Origin: Acetobacter sacchari
Lineage (GTDB): Bacteria > Pseudomonadota > Alphaproteobacteria > Acetobacterales > Acetobacteraceae
Direction of reading: 5' to 3'
Assembly (NCBI RefSeq): GCF_017377715.1
Contig: NZ_JAFVMF010000007.1
Coordinates: 1 to 64,000, forward strand
Length of the DNA stretch: 64,000 bases
The notes below the pieces were generated by a model. It ran no database searches. It saw only the letters and a program-made list of their open reading frames with translations, and had not been told where the DNA came from. Each line of letters starts with the position of its first letter. Within the stretch, counting starts at the first letter, position 1. Both the position numbers and the translations under genes were made by a program. Below, in pieces: positions 1 through 8,195 of the stretch.

Positions 1-62
1 TCAAGGCTCAAGGCTCAAGGCTCAAGGCTCAAGGCTCAAGGCTCAAGGCTCAAGGCTCAAGG
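1..62. repeat. 7-bp tandem repeat (tcaaggc)
   Basis: Eight perfect copies of tcaaggc plus a six-base partial copy run from the window edge to 62, so the array may continue leftward. It is followed directly by a G-rich tail (gcgggggcgggg). No open frame needs it. A related heptad array lies at 34756-34776 with a similar G-rich tail. Seven is not a multiple of three, so copy-number change inside a gene would shift frame, but here it looks intergenic. Confidence 0.9.
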
Positions 63-199
63 GCGGGGGCGGGGTGAAGAAATCTTGCGTTGAGATCGAC
101 GAATAGCCAATCGCATAACTGAGCGCGGTGGAGCGATGCCCAAAAACATCGTCACGTTGGAAAGCGCAGTAAAATCGTTGCAGAGAACGATTCTCGCCC

Positions 200-1156
200 T
201 CAGGCGATGAAGCCCGTCTTCCGCATCCAGTTTTCAGCCAATCCTGGCCACATTATGGTCTCCGTCCCCGGAATCCCCATGCCAAAGCCATGCCCTCCCG
301 TCGGAAAAAGATGGCGCGCCGCGCTGATGCTCGTCTGGTGGCACGCCAATTCCAAAATGGCGGTGTTCGCAGGATTTGAAATCTGGTCGTCTGCGGCCTG
401 AGCCAGAAAGAATGGCCTGAGGCCGCGATGGATATGAGTCTCCAGAGACCACATGGCGCTATCTTCAGGTGTAGGATGGGCGCCGATCAGCACCCGACGG
501 GTGGACGTCCGATCATAAGGAGGCTTCAGCGTCACAATAGGGTAGAGCAGCAGGTTCAGATCGAGAGCAGAACTGGCGACGTCGATTGCGTCTGCTGAGG
601 CGTAAATCGCCTCGTGAGACCGGGCGCTTGTCATGCCGAGAAGATGGCCGCCAGCCGAAAATCCGACGCCGCCAATCCGGTGCGGGTCGAGGCCGAGTGC
701 GGGGGCGCTGTGGCGCATCATACGCACGGCCCGCTGCGCGTCCTGAAACGGTGCGAGGCGGCCTGCGCCCCAGCCTTCCATGGGAAGGCGATAGGCAAGG
801 GTGAAGGCGGTCACGCCCAAGCCAATCAGCCAGCGTGCGGCGGCTTCGGCTTCCTTCTGCATCTGAATCCGCTGGTACCCTCCGCCGCCCGCCACCAGCA
901 TCGCCGCGCCGTTGGGGCGTTCCGGACGCCAGATCGTCAGCGTGGGCGTGGAGACGTTGGTGATTGCGCCGTGCGCCGAAACCTGTTCGGGGCCTGTGGG
1001 ACCGCCGCCGCCGGGCGGCGCCCCTTCCCATAATGGCCATGTTCCAACGGCGTCGCCGGCTCTGGCGCGGGACAGAGCCGGCAGAGGCATCCCGCCAAAC
1101 ATCAATCCCGTGCTAGCGCCGATGAGCATCTGGCGGCGGGTTCGTGATCGTGTCAC
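200..1156 (-). CDS. Tat-exported alpha/beta-hydrolase (esterase-like)
   Basis: A 318-residue protein of the alpha/beta-hydrolase fold, in the acetyl-esterase/dienelactone-hydrolase-like group. The N-terminus carries a twin-arginine-like start (TRRQMLIG) and a hydrophobic stretch, suggesting Tat export to the periplasm. The nucleophile elbow is GFSAGG near residue 167, preceded by a GGGGY oxyanion-type motif near residue 90. The likely acid is in QAADDQ and the likely histidine in GGHGFG near the C-terminus, so the triad looks complete. It stands alone upstream of the murA terminus on the same strand. The true substrate (acetylated sugar, xylan or other ester) cannot be told from sequence. Confidence 0.8.
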   Translation of the reverse strand: MTRSRTRRQMLIGASTGLMFGGMPLPALSRARAGDAVGTWPLWEGAPPGGGGPTGPEQVSAHGAITNVSTPTLTIWRPERPNGAAMLVAGGGGYQRIQMQKEAEAAARWLIGLGVTAFTLAYRLPMEGWGAGRLAPFQDAQRAVRMMRHSAPALGLDPHRIGGVGFSAGGHLLGMTSARSHEAIYASADAIDVASSALDLNLLLYPIVTLKPPYDRTSTRRVLIGAHPTPEDSAMWSLETHIHRGLRPFFLAQAADDQISNPANTAILELACHQTSISAARHLFPTGGHGFGMGIPGTETIMWPGLAENWMRKTGFIA

Positions 1157-1416
1157 TGCGTCGTCTCCCCGATCAGGGAACTAATCTTCGTGCTTCAATC
1201 GTACTGAGCGTCTGGACCGATGTGCCGTAGCTAACGGGGGAGGCTCGTGACCGCGACATCGAGAGCTGTGGCTTGGCTGGTTTCCCTGTTGACGTCAGCG
1301 CCGTTGGCCAGACGCTGGTTTGGCGGTCCATCGAAAAGGCGTTCCGAAAAAGTGTCGACAGGAGCGGGCCGCCGGAGGGGGCGGGATCGAAAGCACCGCC
1401 CGACTATGCGCGTCCG

Positions 1417-2679
1417 CTACTCCCGAACGCGCTCGATATTCGCGCCGCATGCCGCGAGCTTCCGCTCCACGGCCTCGTATCCGCGATCAAGATGGTAGAC
1501 GCGACTCAGGATCGTCTCGCCATGTGCGGCGAGGCCTGCGAGGATGAGCGAGAATGACGCGCGCAGGTCGGTCGCCATGACCGGCGCGCCAGACAGGGCG
1601 TGCACGCCGCGGATGATGGCGGACGAGCCGTGGACATTAATTCGCGCGCCCATGCGGTTCAGTTCCGGCACATGCATGAAACGATTTTCGAAGATGGTCT
1701 CAGTGACCATCGACGCGCCCTCGGCGACTGACAGCAGCGCCATGAACTGCGCCTGCATGTCGGTCGGGAAGCCGGGGTAGGGCTCGGTCATGATGTCGAC
1801 GCCGCGCAGCGCCCCCGTGCGGCGCACCCGCAGCCCCTTCTCGTCTTCGGTCACTTCGACGCCCGCTTCTTCAAGCGTGCGCACCACGGCGCCCAAATCG
1901 TCCAGCCTGCCGCCCACCAGCCGAACGTCGCCGCCCGTAATGCCAGCAGCGCAGGCGTAGGTGCCGCATTCGATGCGGTCGGGCATGATCCGGTGCTCGG
2001 CGCCCTGCAGAGCCTCTACGCCGTCGATCACGAGCGTGCCGCTGCCCGAGCCGCTGATCCGCGCGCCCATCTTGTTCAGGCAGGCCACAAGGTCGCCGAT
2101 TTCCGGTTCGCGCGCCGCATTGACGATTTCGGTGCGCCCTTTGGCGAGCGTCGCCGCCATCAGCAGGTTTTCGGTCGCGCCGACCGAGGCGAACGGAAGA
2201 ATGATCCGCTCGCCCATCAGACCCTTGGGCGCGCGGGCGTTGATGTAGCCGTTCTCAAGCCGGATCTCTGCGCCCAGAGCTTCCAGTCCCTTCAGATGCA
2301 TGTCGACCGGGCGCGTGCCGATGGCGCAGCCGCCGGGCAGGGACACGCGCGCTTCCCGACAACGGGCGAGCAGCGGACCGAGAACCAGAATCGAGGCGCG
2401 CATTTTCGAAACGATGTCGTAAGGCGCTTCTGTGCTGGTGATCTCGCCGCCGACGGCGTAGGCGCTGCCGTCGCCGTTGACGTCTTCAACCGCGACGCCG
2501 TGCTGGATCAGCAGATCGCGCATGGTCGCGATGTCGGCGATGCGCGGCACGTTGGTCAGCACCAGCCGTTCGGCGGTCAGCAGCCCGGCCACCATAAGCT
2601 TCAGACCGGCGTTTTTCGCGCCGCCAATGACGATCTCGCCACGAAGCGGCCTTCCGCCGCGGATGATGAAACGGTCCAT
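1417..2679 (-). CDS. murA: UDP-N-acetylglucosamine 1-carboxyvinyltransferase
   Basis: MurA transfers enolpyruvate from PEP to UDP-GlcNAc, the first committed step of peptidoglycan synthesis, in the cytoplasm. The 420-residue length matches the family. Visible signatures are K22-N23 in GGAKNAGLK and the active-site loop [13 protein letters not shown] with the PEP-reactive cysteine at C118, the residue targeted by fosfomycin. It begins only 3 bp after dcd ends, so it is co-transcribed with dcd and the small upstream ORF. Nothing looks truncated. Confidence 0.97.
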   Translation of the reverse strand: MDRFIIRGGRPLRGEIVIGGAKNAGLKLMVAGLLTAERLVLTNVPRIADIATMRDLLIQHGVAVEDVNGDGSAYAVGGEITSTEAPYDIVSKMRASILVLGPLLARCREARVSLPGGCAIGTRPVDMHLKGLEALGAEIRLENGYINARAPKGLMGERIILPFASVGATENLLMAATLAKGRTEIVNAAREPEIGDLVACLNKMGARISGSGSGTLVIDGVEALQGAEHRIMPDRIECGTYACAAGITGGDVRLVGGRLDDLGAVVRTLEEAGVEVTEDEKGLRVRRTGALRGVDIMTEPYPGFPTDMQAQFMALLSVAEGASMVTETIFENRFMHVPELNRMGARINVHGSSAIIRGVHALSGAPVMATDLRASFSLILAGLAAHGETILSRVYHLDRGYEAVERKLAACGANIERVRE

Positions 2680-2682
2680 CGT

Positions 2683-3237
2683 TCAGAGCCTCGGTGTCGT
2701 GACGCCGTGTTGTCCCATATACTTGCCCGCGCGATCCGCGTAGCTGACTTCGCATGGCGACGCGCCCTGGAAGAACAGGAACTGGCAGATACCCTCATTG
2801 GCGTAGATACGGGCGGGAAGCGGCGTCGTGTTGCTGATCTCGATCGTCACCTGGCCTTCCCATTCAGGCTCCAGCGGCGTCACGTTCACAATGATGCCGC
2901 ACCGGGCGTAAGTGGATTTGCCGAGGCAGACGACCAGAGTGTCACGCGGAATGCGGAACCGTTCAATGGTGTGCGCCAGAGCGAAACTGTTCGGCGGAAT
3001 GACGCAGACCGGACCTTTGCGGGACACGAAACTGTCTTCGGTGAAGGCCTTCGGATCGACGATGGCGCCGTTGACGTCTGTGAAGATGCGGAATTCGTCC
3101 GCGACCCGCGCGTCATATCCATAAGACGACAGGCCGTAGGAGATCACGCCCTCCCGCTTCTGGCTTTCGACGAAAGGCTCGATCATGCCGTCGTTTAACG
3201 CCCGCTCGCGGATCCAGGTGTCGGGCATTATGGGCAT
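2683..3237 (-). CDS. dcd: dCTP deaminase
   Basis: Deaminates dCTP to dUTP, feeding dTMP synthesis. The 184-residue protein has the family blocks SSYGYDAR near residue 40, [20 protein letters not shown] and the catalytic Glu region [10 protein letters not shown], with the C-terminal [13 protein letters not shown]. Two ATGs compete: 3237 gives MPIMPDTWI, which matches the conserved alphaproteobacterial N-terminus, while 3228 lies in a TAATG overlap with the stop of the upstream small ORF. The first is chosen on conservation. It sits in an operon with the small ORF and murA. Confidence 0.96.
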   Translation of the reverse strand: MPIMPDTWIRERALNDGMIEPFVESQKREGVISYGLSSYGYDARVADEFRIFTDVNGAIVDPKAFTEDSFVSRKGPVCVIPPNSFALAHTIERFRIPRDTLVVCLGKSTYARCGIIVNVTPLEPEWEGQVTIEISNTTPLPARIYANEGICQFLFFQGASPCEVSYADRAGKYMGQHGVTTPRL

Positions 3238-3482
3238 GAATCTGTCTCCGGGGCAGGCGTGTCGATACGGGCGGGCTGGTCGCGCGACGCTTCGTCGGCC
3301 GCACGGGCGCGGGCTTGCGCCTTACGCCGAAGCAGATTAGCGCGCAAGGCGTTGGCCTCAGCGGCTTTCCGCTCCTGCAGAGCGGCTTCGGCTGCAGGCG
3401 TGAGCCGTGGCTTCCGAGCTGGCGGGTTTTCAGTCGGCTGAGGCGCCGCGTCATGAGGCGTGTCGGGCTGGCGCGTCGTCAT
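3228..3482 (-). CDS. Small basic hypothetical protein, coupled to dcd
   Basis: An 84-residue reading frame starting at ATG 3482 behind a GAGCGGG ribosome-binding-like stretch. The N-terminal half is rich in Pro, Thr and Gln. The C-terminal half ([31 protein letters not shown] read in short pieces) is Ala/Arg-rich and probably helical or coiled. Its TAA overlaps the second dcd ATG (TAATG), a coupling arrangement that supports real translation. No known family was recognised, so no function is offered. Confidence 0.55.
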   Translation of the reverse strand: MTTRQPDTPHDAAPQPTENPPARKPRLTPAAEAALQERKAAEANALRANLLRRKAQARARAADEASRDQPARIDTPAPETDSCP

Positions 3483-3669
3483 ACCCGCTCGCGCGCCCAA
3501 CTTGGCGTTGATATGAAAATACCGTGCATTGGCGCAGCTTATCCGAGTGGGGAGCAGCCCGCCAGCGTCCGCGGGGACTGTAATTGCGAACTGTTATCTC
3601 TGTAGTGAAACTTTCTCGGGCTCATCTACGTTATCGCGGCAGACGACTGTTTTATGGAGTGTCGACCCA

Positions 3670-3879
3670 ATGGTAACGGTATCCTCAGTTAACCGCAGCA
3701 AATCGGACGTTAAGCTGACGCGCGTGGTTGCGATCGGCGCTGCGCTGCTCTCTCTTGCCGCTTGCAACACGGTGGCGGGCGCCGGCAAGGACGTCAGCTC
3801 GGTCGGGCACGATATGTCTCGCGGCGCCAGCTCGGCGCAGCAGGGGATCGCGAACTCGACCGGAGCGTCCTCGCAGTAA
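3670..3879 (+). CDS. Entericidin-like small lipoprotein
   Basis: A 69-residue protein with a lipoprotein signal (VVAIGAALLSLAAC) whose lipobox is LAAC, followed by NTVAGAGKDVSSVGHDM, which closely resembles the entericidin A/B family (NT..GxGxDV...G). The ATG at 3670 has GGAG ten bases upstream; longer upstream extensions are not needed. Entericidins are membrane lipoproteins linked to stress and toxin/antidote-like behaviour in enterobacteria; the role in acetic acid bacteria is unknown. A strong hairpin terminator follows at 3919-3946, making it a monocistronic unit. Confidence 0.8.
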   Translation: MVTVSSVNRSKSDVKLTRVVAIGAALLSLAACNTVAGAGKDVSSVGHDMSRGASSAQQGIANSTGASSQ

Positions 3880-3918
3880 TCTGCGTCGATCCGGCGCGGG
3901 TAGCCGCGATTTACGAAG

Positions 3919-3946
3919 CGCGCCGCGAAAGCGGCGCGTTTTGCGT
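3919..3946 (+). terminator. Intrinsic terminator after the entericidin-like gene
   Basis: A perfect 8-bp stem (cgcgccgc / gcggcgcg) with a GAAA tetraloop is followed by ttttgcgttt. It lies 40 bp after the stop at 3879. Confidence 0.85.
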
Positions 3947-4075
3947 TTGTGGAGGCCGAAGGCGCTGGGGCAGGCATGCCTCCGCAAGCGGTGAAGACCG
4001 TCGGCCTCTGAGGCGCTATGGTAGGGCAGGGCGACGGTCACCGCTTTGGCGGCCGCCCCGAGGGAAGATCCTGCC

Positions 4076-4519
4076 ATGCGCGTTAGCCAATTATATCGCG
4101 AAGCACGGCCTGCGAACTGGCGCCGGACGATCCGGGTCGCGTTCGGGGCAGCTATCTTGTCAGTGACGGCTGTCGCGCACGCTGCTCCGCCTTCGAGCAG
4201 CCTGTCTCCAAGTCCGGCTTACGCCGATGGCACTGGCGATAGCGAAGTTGACGGCCTCAACGCCGCCCAGATAGGCGCGGCCTATGCGGGACCGTATTAT
4301 CGAAGAGACCAGCCCGCGCCCGCAGCTCGCCCGGTGACGCTGCGGGGCGCGTCGATTGCAACGGCCGCGACGCCGCAGCCGCAGGGGCGGCCTCAGGCGG
4401 CGGGGACGGCAGGTGTCCCGGAAACGACTTCGGTGAAGCGCGGCGGGGTAGGTTATGACGGATCGTTGTATTATCGTGGCGCGGGTCGCCCGACGTTGCC
4501 GCCGCCGTCGCCCCGGTGA
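4076..4519 (+). CDS. Small exported hypothetical protein
   Basis: A 147-residue protein starting at ATG 4076, with gaggga as a plausible Shine-Dalgarno. Residues 1-38 form a Sec signal peptide (RRTIRVAFGAAILSVTAVAHA, cleavage after AHA), so it should be periplasmic. The mature part is rich in Pro, Ala and Gly with tyrosine-bearing patches (AYAGPYYRR, GYDGSLYYRG) and is likely unstructured. The TGA overlaps a GTG that opens a further 34-codon frame to 4620 in the -1 phase with similar Pro/Ala/Ser composition, so a frameshift or coupled peptide is possible. No family recognised. Confidence 0.6.
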   Translation: MRVSQLYREARPANWRRTIRVAFGAAILSVTAVAHAAPPSSSLSPSPAYADGTGDSEVDGLNAAQIGAAYAGPYYRRDQPAPAARPVTLRGASIATAATPQPQGRPQAAGTAGVPETTSVKRGGVGYDGSLYYRGAGRPTLPPPSPR

Positions 4520-4623
4520 CAGGCGTCGCGCTATCGGCCCGCTCCATAGCTGCGGCCCCGGCTGATGCGGTTTCTGCACCGCCGCCGTCTTATGTCTCAT
4601 CCGCAGGAAGGCACACCTGAATC

Positions 4624-5226
4624 ATGACGACTTCGCAAAACCGGGTCTCCAGCCCCTCGACCCTTGGCATTGTGCTCGACCGCTGGTCGCCCCGCGCATT
4701 CACTGACGCGCCGATTTCCTGGGACGAGCTGTCGTCCATCATCGAGGCCGCGCGCTGGGCGCCCTCCGCCTATAATTCGCAGCCCTGGCGCTTTCTGGTA
4801 GCCCGCAAGGGGACGCCCGAGTGGGAGACGTTTCTGTCATGGCTGATCCCGTTCAACCAGTCCTGGGCTTCGAACGCATCCGCCCTCGTCTACATTGCGT
4901 CCCGCACCGTCATGCTTTCGCCTTCGGGGGAGACCGTTCCGGCGACCACGCATGAATTTGACGCCGGAGCGGCTTCGATGCTGCTGCATCTGCAGGCTAA
5001 TCATCTGGGATGGGCCACGCACGCGATGAGCGGTTTTGACGCGGAGGCGGCGAAGAAAGGGCTCTCGGCGCCGGAGGAATTCAAGATCCACGCGGCCGTC
5101 GCAATCGGGCGACAGGGGCCGGCCGAGTTGCTTCCCGAAGGCCTGCGGCCGCGTGAGACGCCGTCCGGACGTGCTCCGCTCGCGACTGTCGCGTGGGAAG
5201 GCCCGTTCAAAGAGCAGGAAGGCTGA
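4624..5226 (+). CDS. Nitroreductase-family protein
   Basis: A 200-residue FMN-dependent nitroreductase-fold oxidoreductase. The family N-terminal block is present (RWSPRAFTDAPIS near residue 20, then EAARWAPSAYNSQPWRFLVA near residue 45), which binds FMN phosphate and isoalloxazine. The mid-region (AGAASMLLHLQANHLGWATH) matches the dimer helix and the C-terminal part is AVAIGRQGPAELLPE. Members reduce nitro groups, quinones or flavins with NAD(P)H; the physiological substrate is unknown. The start follows an AGGAAGG stretch. A hairpin follows at 5239-5266. Confidence 0.88.
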   Translation: MTTSQNRVSSPSTLGIVLDRWSPRAFTDAPISWDELSSIIEAARWAPSAYNSQPWRFLVARKGTPEWETFLSWLIPFNQSWASNASALVYIASRTVMLSPSGETVPATTHEFDAGAASMLLHLQANHLGWATHAMSGFDAEAAKKGLSAPEEFKIHAAVAIGRQGPAELLPEGLRPRETPSGRAPLATVAWEGPFKEQEG

Positions 5227-5238
5227 TAATTCGCCACG

Positions 5239-5266
5239 AGGCGGCGAAGTAACCATATCGCCGCCT
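5239..5266 (+). terminator. Probable terminator after nitroreductase gene
   Basis: A 9-bp perfect stem (aggcggcga / tcgccgcct) encloses a 10-base loop 13 bp after the stop. The downstream run (taaatctcgttta) is only weakly T-rich, so termination strength is uncertain. Confidence 0.55.
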
Positions 5267-5437
5267 TAAATCTCGTTTACTTTATGCGAGTAAGAACACT
5301 TCGCGCGTTGACTGCGCGGCTGCGGTCCCCTCTGTGTGATCGTGAGCCGCTGTTTTTTTGGGCGCGGCGGGACGTGACGGTGCGGCCGTCGGGTCCGGGA
5401 GGCGGAGAGCGGATCGGGTGAATCCAGGGAGGGCGGT

Positions 5438-8074
5438 ATGGAGGTGACTGGTCTGGCGGCGGTGCTGCTTGCGATCGCGCTTCTTCTGGTGATCGTCAGC
5501 GCCGTGCAGCCGCTGGCCCGCAGACTGGAAGTCTCGGAAACCGTCTTGCTCGCGGTGGTGGGCATTGTGATCGGCGGTGGCGCTGATCTGGTGCTCCGTA
5601 CGACGTACACCGATTCGCTTTCAGGCGTCGCCAGCAACGCCATCAATGGCGTTGCGGAGACGTTGCTCGACTTTCCGGTCAGTAGCGAGGTGTTCCTGCT
5701 TATCTTCCTGCCGGTGCTGGTTTTTCAGGGCGCGATGGTGATCGATGTGCGGCGCCTCGCGGACGAAACCGCCACGGTGCTGCTGCTCGCTGTCGTGGCC
5801 GTCGCGGTGTCGACCGCCACCATCGGTCTGGCGCTCATGCCATTCGCGCAGATGCCGTTGATTGTCTGTCTGCTCCTCGGCGCGATCGTGGCGACCACCG
5901 ATCCGTCTGCAGTCGCGGGCATCTTCCGCGACATCGGCGCGGCGTCGCGACTGACCCGACTTGTGGAGGGCGAGGCCCTGCTCAACGACGCGGCCGCGAT
6001 CTCCATTTTCTCGATCCTGCTTGCCGCCGTCACGTCGCACCACGCCATTCATCTCGGCGGCGCGGCGTTTTCGTTCGTGGTGTCGTTTGCAGGCGCCACG
6101 ATCGTGGGCATCGTGGGCGCGCGGCTCATGCTCTACATGATCACCGCCTTGGGAAATGCCCCTGCTGCAGAGACGACGCTGACTGTGGCGTTGCCCTACA
6201 TCGTCTACATTCTGTGCGACGAGGTGCTTGGCGTATCAGGCGTGGTCGCGACCGCGTCCGCCGGTCTCACGCTGTCGGTTTATGGTCCTTCGACCTTCCG
6301 CCCGCAAACATGGCGGTTCCTGAACGAGCTGTGGCAGCAGCTTGTGTTCTGGGCCGGGTCGCTCGTCTTCGTGCTCGCCTCGATGCTCGTTCCGCGTCTG
6401 CTGATCGGCATGACGCGCTGGGACGTCGTGCTGATCTTGATCGCGAGTTGCGCTGGCCTTGTGGCGCGCGCTTCCGTCGTATTCGGCATGCTGCCGCTTC
6501 TGGCGATGACCAGATTGGCTCCGCCTGTCCCGACGCCGTTCAAGGTGACGATGGTGTGGGGCGGCCTGCGCGGCGCGATCACGCTGGCGCTGGCGCTGGC
6601 GGTCACTGAAAATCCGCGCGTATCGACGCCCGTGGCCCATTTCGTCGGTATCATCGCCACGGGCTTTGTGCTCATCACTCTGCTGGTTAACGGCACCACC
6701 CTTCGTTCACTCGTAATCTTCTTCAGACTGGATCAGCTTTCCCCGATTGATCAGGCGATGCGCCATCAGGTTCTGGGCATCGCGCTGGGCAAAGTCGCCG
6801 AGCAGGCGAAGGAGACCGGCGAAGAGCTCGGGTTTTCTCCTGACGCGACAGGGTCGGTCGTGTCCTCGCTGGAAAAGCGGGGAGCGGAGGAGCAATCCAC
6901 CAACACGTTCGACACTGCGCTCGGCGACCGACAGAGGGTGACGCTGGCCCTGATCACGCTCGCGAATCAGGAACGGTCGATCCTGCTCGATCTGTTCAAG
7001 ATACAGGGTCTGTCGCGACGCGTGATGGAGAACCTTTTGCGCACGTCGGAAGCCATGGGCGACGGCGCACGGCTGGAAGGGCGCTTCGGTTACGTTCGGG
7101 CGCTTCGGCGGCGGCTGAGCCCCTCGCTGCGCTTTCGCATTGCGCAGGAGATCCATAACCGTTTCCATTACGACCGGCCGTTGATGGAATGCATGGCCGA
7201 GCGTTTCGAGATGCTGATGGTCATCCATCTCGTGGCGATCTCGTTAATGCGTTTCATGCGAGACCGTCTTGAGCCGACGCTGGGCAGCCGCATCAGCGAA
7301 ATCGTAGGCGAGACGCTGCTCCGGCAACGCAAGATGCTGGATGAGGCGTTGACGACCCTGCGTCTTCACTATCCTGGCTACTCCGAGGCGCTGGAGAACC
7401 GGATTTTCCGGCAGATCGTCCTGCGGCTGGAGAGCGTCGAGTTCGACGAACTGCACTCGGAATCGTTGATCAGCGACGAACTGTACCGGGAACTGAATCG
7501 GGACGTGGAACTGCGAAAGCAGCGCCTTGGCAACCGTATGACGTTCAACCTGAAGAACAATATCGAAGATCGGCTGCGCCGGGCTACTGTGTTCGATGGG
7601 CTGCCAGCATCTGTCATCCACGACCTGGCGATGACCACTTCGCTCCGGTTCACCTCTCCGGGCGAGAAGATCATCCGACGTGGGCGCAAGACGCGTTCGG
7701 TGTTCTTCATCAGCGCGGGTCTGGCTGAAATGCACGTCGCGGAGAGCGATCTGCGCTATGGCGCGGGCGATTTGATCGGCGGGGTGGAGGCGCTGGAGGC
7801 GCGACCGATGCCTGGCACCGTGCGCACCCTGCAGTTCAGCCATATGTTGACCATCAGCGCCGCCCGCTTTGTCAGGCTGGTCGAGGAGTTTCCGGTCATC
7901 CGGGAGAATCTGGAAAAGCTGCGTTCCCGGACGGAAGACGATGCAATTCCGGCTATCGTTCATCTGGAGCAGGATTTCGACGAAGACAGTCCTCCGGGAG
8001 AAGCTGCGGTGGCGCTGCTTAACGAACCGGCAACGAAGTCCGACGAGCACCACGAAAACGCAACGTGGTCCTGA
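5438..8074 (+). CDS. CPA1 Na+/H+ antiporter with cNMP-binding-like C-terminus
   Basis: An 878-residue inner-membrane cation/proton antiporter. Residues 1-430 hold about 12 hydrophobic segments and the CPA1 signatures ATTDPSAVAGIF and VEGEALLNDAAAI, the latter carrying the essential acidic and ND residues. A long soluble region follows, and residues about 710-830 resemble a Crp-type cyclic-nucleotide-binding fold (FDGLPASVIHDLA, SPGEKIIRRG, SVFFISAGLAEM, LIGG). This order resembles plant SOS1 and sperm-type NHE proteins. The ATG has AGGGAGGGCGG upstream. It probably exports Na+ or K+ for pH homeostasis, useful to an acid producer; whether the tail binds a nucleotide is not shown. Confidence 0.88.
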   Translation: MEVTGLAAVLLAIALLLVIVSAVQPLARRLEVSETVLLAVVGIVIGGGADLVLRTTYTDSLSGVASNAINGVAETLLDFPVSSEVFLLIFLPVLVFQGAMVIDVRRLADETATVLLLAVVAVAVSTATIGLALMPFAQMPLIVCLLLGAIVATTDPSAVAGIFRDIGAASRLTRLVEGEALLNDAAAISIFSILLAAVTSHHAIHLGGAAFSFVVSFAGATIVGIVGARLMLYMITALGNAPAAETTLTVALPYIVYILCDEVLGVSGVVATASAGLTLSVYGPSTFRPQTWRFLNELWQQLVFWAGSLVFVLASMLVPRLLIGMTRWDVVLILIASCAGLVARASVVFGMLPLLAMTRLAPPVPTPFKVTMVWGGLRGAITLALALAVTENPRVSTPVAHFVGIIATGFVLITLLVNGTTLRSLVIFFRLDQLSPIDQAMRHQVLGIALGKVAEQAKETGEELGFSPDATGSVVSSLEKRGAEEQSTNTFDTALGDRQRVTLALITLANQERSILLDLFKIQGLSRRVMENLLRTSEAMGDGARLEGRFGYVRALRRRLSPSLRFRIAQEIHNRFHYDRPLMECMAERFEMLMVIHLVAISLMRFMRDRLEPTLGSRISEIVGETLLRQRKMLDEALTTLRLHYPGYSEALENRIFRQIVLRLESVEFDELHSESLISDELYRELNRDVELRKQRLGNRMTFNLKNNIEDRLRRATVFDGLPASVIHDLAMTTSLRFTSPGEKIIRRGRKTRSVFFISAGLAEMHVAESDLRYGAGDLIGGVEALEARPMPGTVRTLQFSHMLTISAARFVRLVEEFPVIRENLEKLRSRTEDDAIPAIVHLEQDFDEDSPPGEAAVALLNEPATKSDEHHENATWS

Positions 8075-8160
8075 ACGGCGGAGCCGCCGAAAAGCATGGT
8101 TGAGCGCGGAGAACGGCCGCTACCGCGTCGCCTGTGCGTGGTGACGGGTTGAAACGCCGA

Positions 8161-8189
8161 TTGCGCTGCACTGGGTCGGGCACTATATT
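8161..8189 (+). promoter_or_regulatory. Candidate promoter for dusB-ntr operon
   Basis: TTGCGC (8161-8166), a 17-base spacer and TATATT (8184-8189) form a good sigma-70-like promoter. Transcription would start about at the A of the dusB ATG (8196), implying a leaderless mRNA, unless a start codon further in is used. Confidence 0.5.
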
Positions 8190-8195
8190 GCTCAA

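Noticed and set aside
1..62. CRISPR-like array
   Set aside because: The unit is 7 bp with no spacers, and there are no cas genes in the window.
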